Shown: positions 62,308 to 64,000 of the stretch, one piece after another
Position numbering within the stretch: the stretch's first letter is position 1
How the letters are laid out: every line of letters starts with the position of its first letter
Source: Bacteroidales bacterium
GTDB taxonomy: Bacteria > Bacteroidota > Bacteroidia > Bacteroidales > DTU049
Assembly (NCBI GenBank): GCA_026418905.1
Contig: JAOAAK010000029.1
Coordinates: forward strand, 1 to 64,000
DNA: 64,000 nucleotides
Direction: 5' to 3'
Made by a program: the position numbers and the translations under genes
Notes under the pieces: generated by a model
Told to the model about the DNA's origin: nothing
The model's input: only the letters and a program-made list of their open reading frames with translations
Databases searched by the model: none

Positions 62308-62315
62308 TACTTTTG
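62308..62315 (+). promoter_or_regulatory. Promoter -7 element (TACTTTTG) of the PpiD-like gene
   Basis: TACTTTTG matches TAnnTTTG and ends 17 bases before the ATG at 62333. Confidence 0.5.
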
Positions 62316-62332
62316 CAAACAAATTCGCATTC

Positions 62333-64000
62333 ATGGGAACCATAAGTAAAATAAGAAAACGCTCCGGCTTGCTTCTCATAGCCATAGGAGGTGCTATGGT
62401 ACTTTTTGTTATGAGTGACCTTTTTTTCAAAAATAAGCGTCCCACCATTCCTCCTCTCGCTAAAGTTTTCGACGAAAATATCACTTATAATGAATTTCTG
62501 AGCAGGTATGAAAGTACCAAAGAACAATACAAAATGCAATATGGTGAAGATATGACATTTTCTGGAGCAGAAGAATTTCAGATAAAAAACTCTGTATTCG
62601 ATCAACTGATAAAAAACATATTAATCCAGATTGAATACGAAAAAACAGGATTAAAATTAACTGATGCAGAAATCTACGAATATATTACCGGACAGCTGAC
62701 TCATCCTATCGTAAAACAATTATTCACCAATCCCCAAACAGGTGAATTTAATCAAACACTGGTTTATAATTTTATCAACAACTTGGAACAAAGACCTGAA
62801 CGAGAACAAAAAATATGGAAAATGTATGAAAAAATTATTATTGATGAACTTTTCACAAATAAATACATCAACCTTATCACCAAATCTTTTTACTTTCCCA
62901 AACGTTTTGCTGAGAAAGAAAATAAGGAAAGAACCGTTAAGAAAAAGGTGGTGTATGTAGCCTTACATTATGGTTCTTTAAAAGATTCCGCTATTCAGGT
63001 TACCGACAAGGATTTCGAAAAATATTATGCAGAAAACAAATATTTGTACACTTACGAAGAAGAACTAACAGATATTGATTATGTCATTTTTCATATCAAG
63101 CCTTCTCAGATCGACATGCGTATGACGAAAACCAAAGTAGATACAACCTTTACTTCCTTTATCAACACACCAATTGAAAAATTACCCGAGTTTATCGTCA
63201 GAAATAGTGATTTGGATTACACGTGGGATTCATCCTATCTTGCAAAAGAAGAATTGTCATATTACCAAGATACATTGTTTAATGCAAAAATTGGTTCTTA
63301 TGTCAAGCCATATCTCGAGGGATTTAGCTTTTTTATGCATAGACTCATTGATCGCAAAGAGCTGCCTGATTCAATGAAAGCAGCACATATTCTAGTTTCA
63401 TATCAAGGAGCCATGTTTGCTCAGGATACTATAACACGTACCAAAGAACAAGCTAAAGCTAGAGCCGATAGTATATTGAATCTTGTAAAAGGTAAGGACA
63501 GCTCCACTTTTGCAAAAATAGCTAAAGAAATGAGTAACGACCCCTCAGCCCAGCAAAACAATGGTTTTCTTGGATGGTTCAAAGAAGGAACCATGGTCCC
63601 CGAATTTAATAATGCCTGTCTTCATGCCAAACCTGGAGAATTCATGGTAGTAGAAACTCCATACGGATTTCACGTGATCAAACTATTAGCAAAATCAAAG
63701 CCAACTCCCAAGGTTAAAATAGCTACTGTTAAAATATCTGTGCCAGTAAGTAAACAAACGACTGACTCGATTTATAATCTAGCAAGTGTCATTGCCGCTG
63801 AAACAAAAAACTATGAAGATTTCGAAAAAATCCTTTCCGAAAAGGGATATATCAAAAACGTAGCAGAAAAAGTACGAAAAACAGATTATACCATTGCTGG
63901 TCTAGAAAATGGGCGAGAAATCATTCGATGGTCTTTTTATAAAGAAACAAAACCACGTGAAACTGTAAATCTTTTCGACCTATCTACCGAAAACAAATAC
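62333..64000 (+). CDS. PpiD/SurA-like membrane-anchored peptidyl-prolyl isomerase (cut by window end)
   Basis: An open frame from the ATG at 62333 that runs off the window after 556 codons. Residues 1-10 are basic (MGTISKIRKR), residues 12-30 form one membrane helix (LLLIAIGGAMVLFVMSDLF), and the rest is periplasmic. Residues 40-250 are the SurA-N-like chaperone part (NEFLSRYESTKEQ, FDQLIKNILIQIEYEKTG, KKVVYVALHYGS). A parvulin domain begins near residue 345 with MKAAHILVSY and continues through FLGWFKEGTMVPEF and PYGFHVIKLL. This is the PpiD layout, helping proteins fold as they leave the Sec translocon. The C-terminal part lies outside. Confidence 0.9.
   Translation, partial: MGTISKIRKRSGLLLIAIGGAMVLFVMSDLFFKNKRPTIPPLAKVFDENITYNEFLSRYESTKEQYKMQYGEDMTFSGAEEFQIKNSVFDQLIKNILIQIEYEKTGLKLTDAEIYEYITGQLTHPIVKQLFTNPQTGEFNQTLVYNFINNLEQRPEREQKIWKMYEKIIIDELFTNKYINLITKSFYFPKRFAEKENKERTVKKKVVYVALHYGSLKDSAIQVTDKDFEKYYAENKYLYTYEEELTDIDYVIFHIKPSQIDMRMTKTKVDTTFTSFINTPIEKLPEFIVRNSDLDYTWDSSYLAKEELSYYQDTLFNAKIGSYVKPYLEGFSFFMHRLIDRKELPDSMKAAHILVSYQGAMFAQDTITRTKEQAKARADSILNLVKGKDSSTFAKIAKEMSNDPSAQQNNGFLGWFKEGTMVPEFNNACLHAKPGEFMVVETPYGFHVIKLLAKSKPTPKVKIATVKISVPVSKQTTDSIYNLASVIAAETKNYEDFEKILSEKGYIKNVAEKVRKTDYTIAGLENGREIIRWSFYKETKPRETVNLFDLSTENKY

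Noticed and set aside
62146-62605. Minus-strand frames opposite the start of the PpiD-like gene
   Set aside because: They are antisense to a clear chaperone reading frame and show no family features.
1-64000. CRISPR arrays, insertion sequences, prophage or tRNA/rRNA genes
   Set aside because: No spaced direct repeats, transposase or phage proteins, and no tRNA- or rRNA-like sequence were recognised by eye; a covariance search could still find a small RNA.

Overview
The window is a 64 kb stretch of an AT-rich chromosome from a member of the Bacteroidota, most likely an anaerobic lineage near the Bacteroidales. The evidence is a type IX secretion (T9SS) sortase and barrel pair (PorU, PorV), several secreted proteins with the Por/T9SS C-terminal sorting domain, a GldA-like ABC ATPase, Bacteroidota-only families (DUF6913, DUF3822), a Bacteroides-type SerA, and promoters of the TTTG/TAnnTTTG type. 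A three-gene [FeFe] hydrogenase, a rubrerythrin-like protein and an NAD(P)H-side alcohol/aldehyde pair point to fermentative, anaerobic life. No rRNA, tRNA, CRISPR array, insertion sequence or phage gene was recognised.

Layout. 1-2 kb: a lipoprotein, a silent stretch and the wreck of an ArsB/SLC13-type transporter. 2-8.3 kb: PhoH-type ATPase, TauE/SafE exporter, DMT transporter, CorA, a ParM-like actin whose first two strands have moved to the C-terminus, and a GldA-like ATPase. 8.3-11 kb: serA operon with a four-helix S23-type protein and DUF1015. 11-16.1 kb: DUF6913-dapA-M14 peptidase-truA. 16.1-22.3 kb: tricorn-like protease, an odd ferredoxin-like protein, and a NatAB-type ABC exporter. 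22.4-26.5 kb: rmuC, 1 kb of silent DNA and a secreted beta-helix protein. 26.8-32 kb: class II aldolase, tilS, dsbD and a ferritin-like protein. 32-35.5 kb: hydrogenase operon. 35.6-41.1 kb: subtilase, UspA-like protein, membrane-anchored protein, DUF3822 and rsmD in one run. 41.2-45.8 kb: two small membrane proteins and sufBCD. 45.9-49.5 kb: Fe-alcohol dehydrogenase, ruvB and aldehyde dehydrogenase. 49.6-58 kb: yaaA-porU-porV-ispF-SBBP protein. 58-64 kb: bifunctional nuclease, nucleoside transporter, an RsmB-type methyltransferase, an outer membrane protein and a PpiD-like chaperone cut by the window end.

How the parts fit. PorU and PorV are the cell-surface end of the T9SS that should export and anchor the M14 carboxypeptidase, the subtilase and the beta-helix protein. 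HydABC would couple NADH to hydrogen, and its HydB is unusually small, which bears on whether it can bifurcate electrons. SufBCD would supply Fe-S clusters for such enzymes.

Two points stand out. First, the actin-like protein at 6231-7271 is a clean circular permutation: the phosphate-1 motif that opens every known relative lies at residues 324-332 of 346, and the two ends join without a gap. Second, at least fifteen genes carry a TAnnTTTG element only 1 to about 35 bases before the start codon. Leaders are therefore very short, and this element settles several start codons where a TTG inside the promoter would otherwise be taken as the start.
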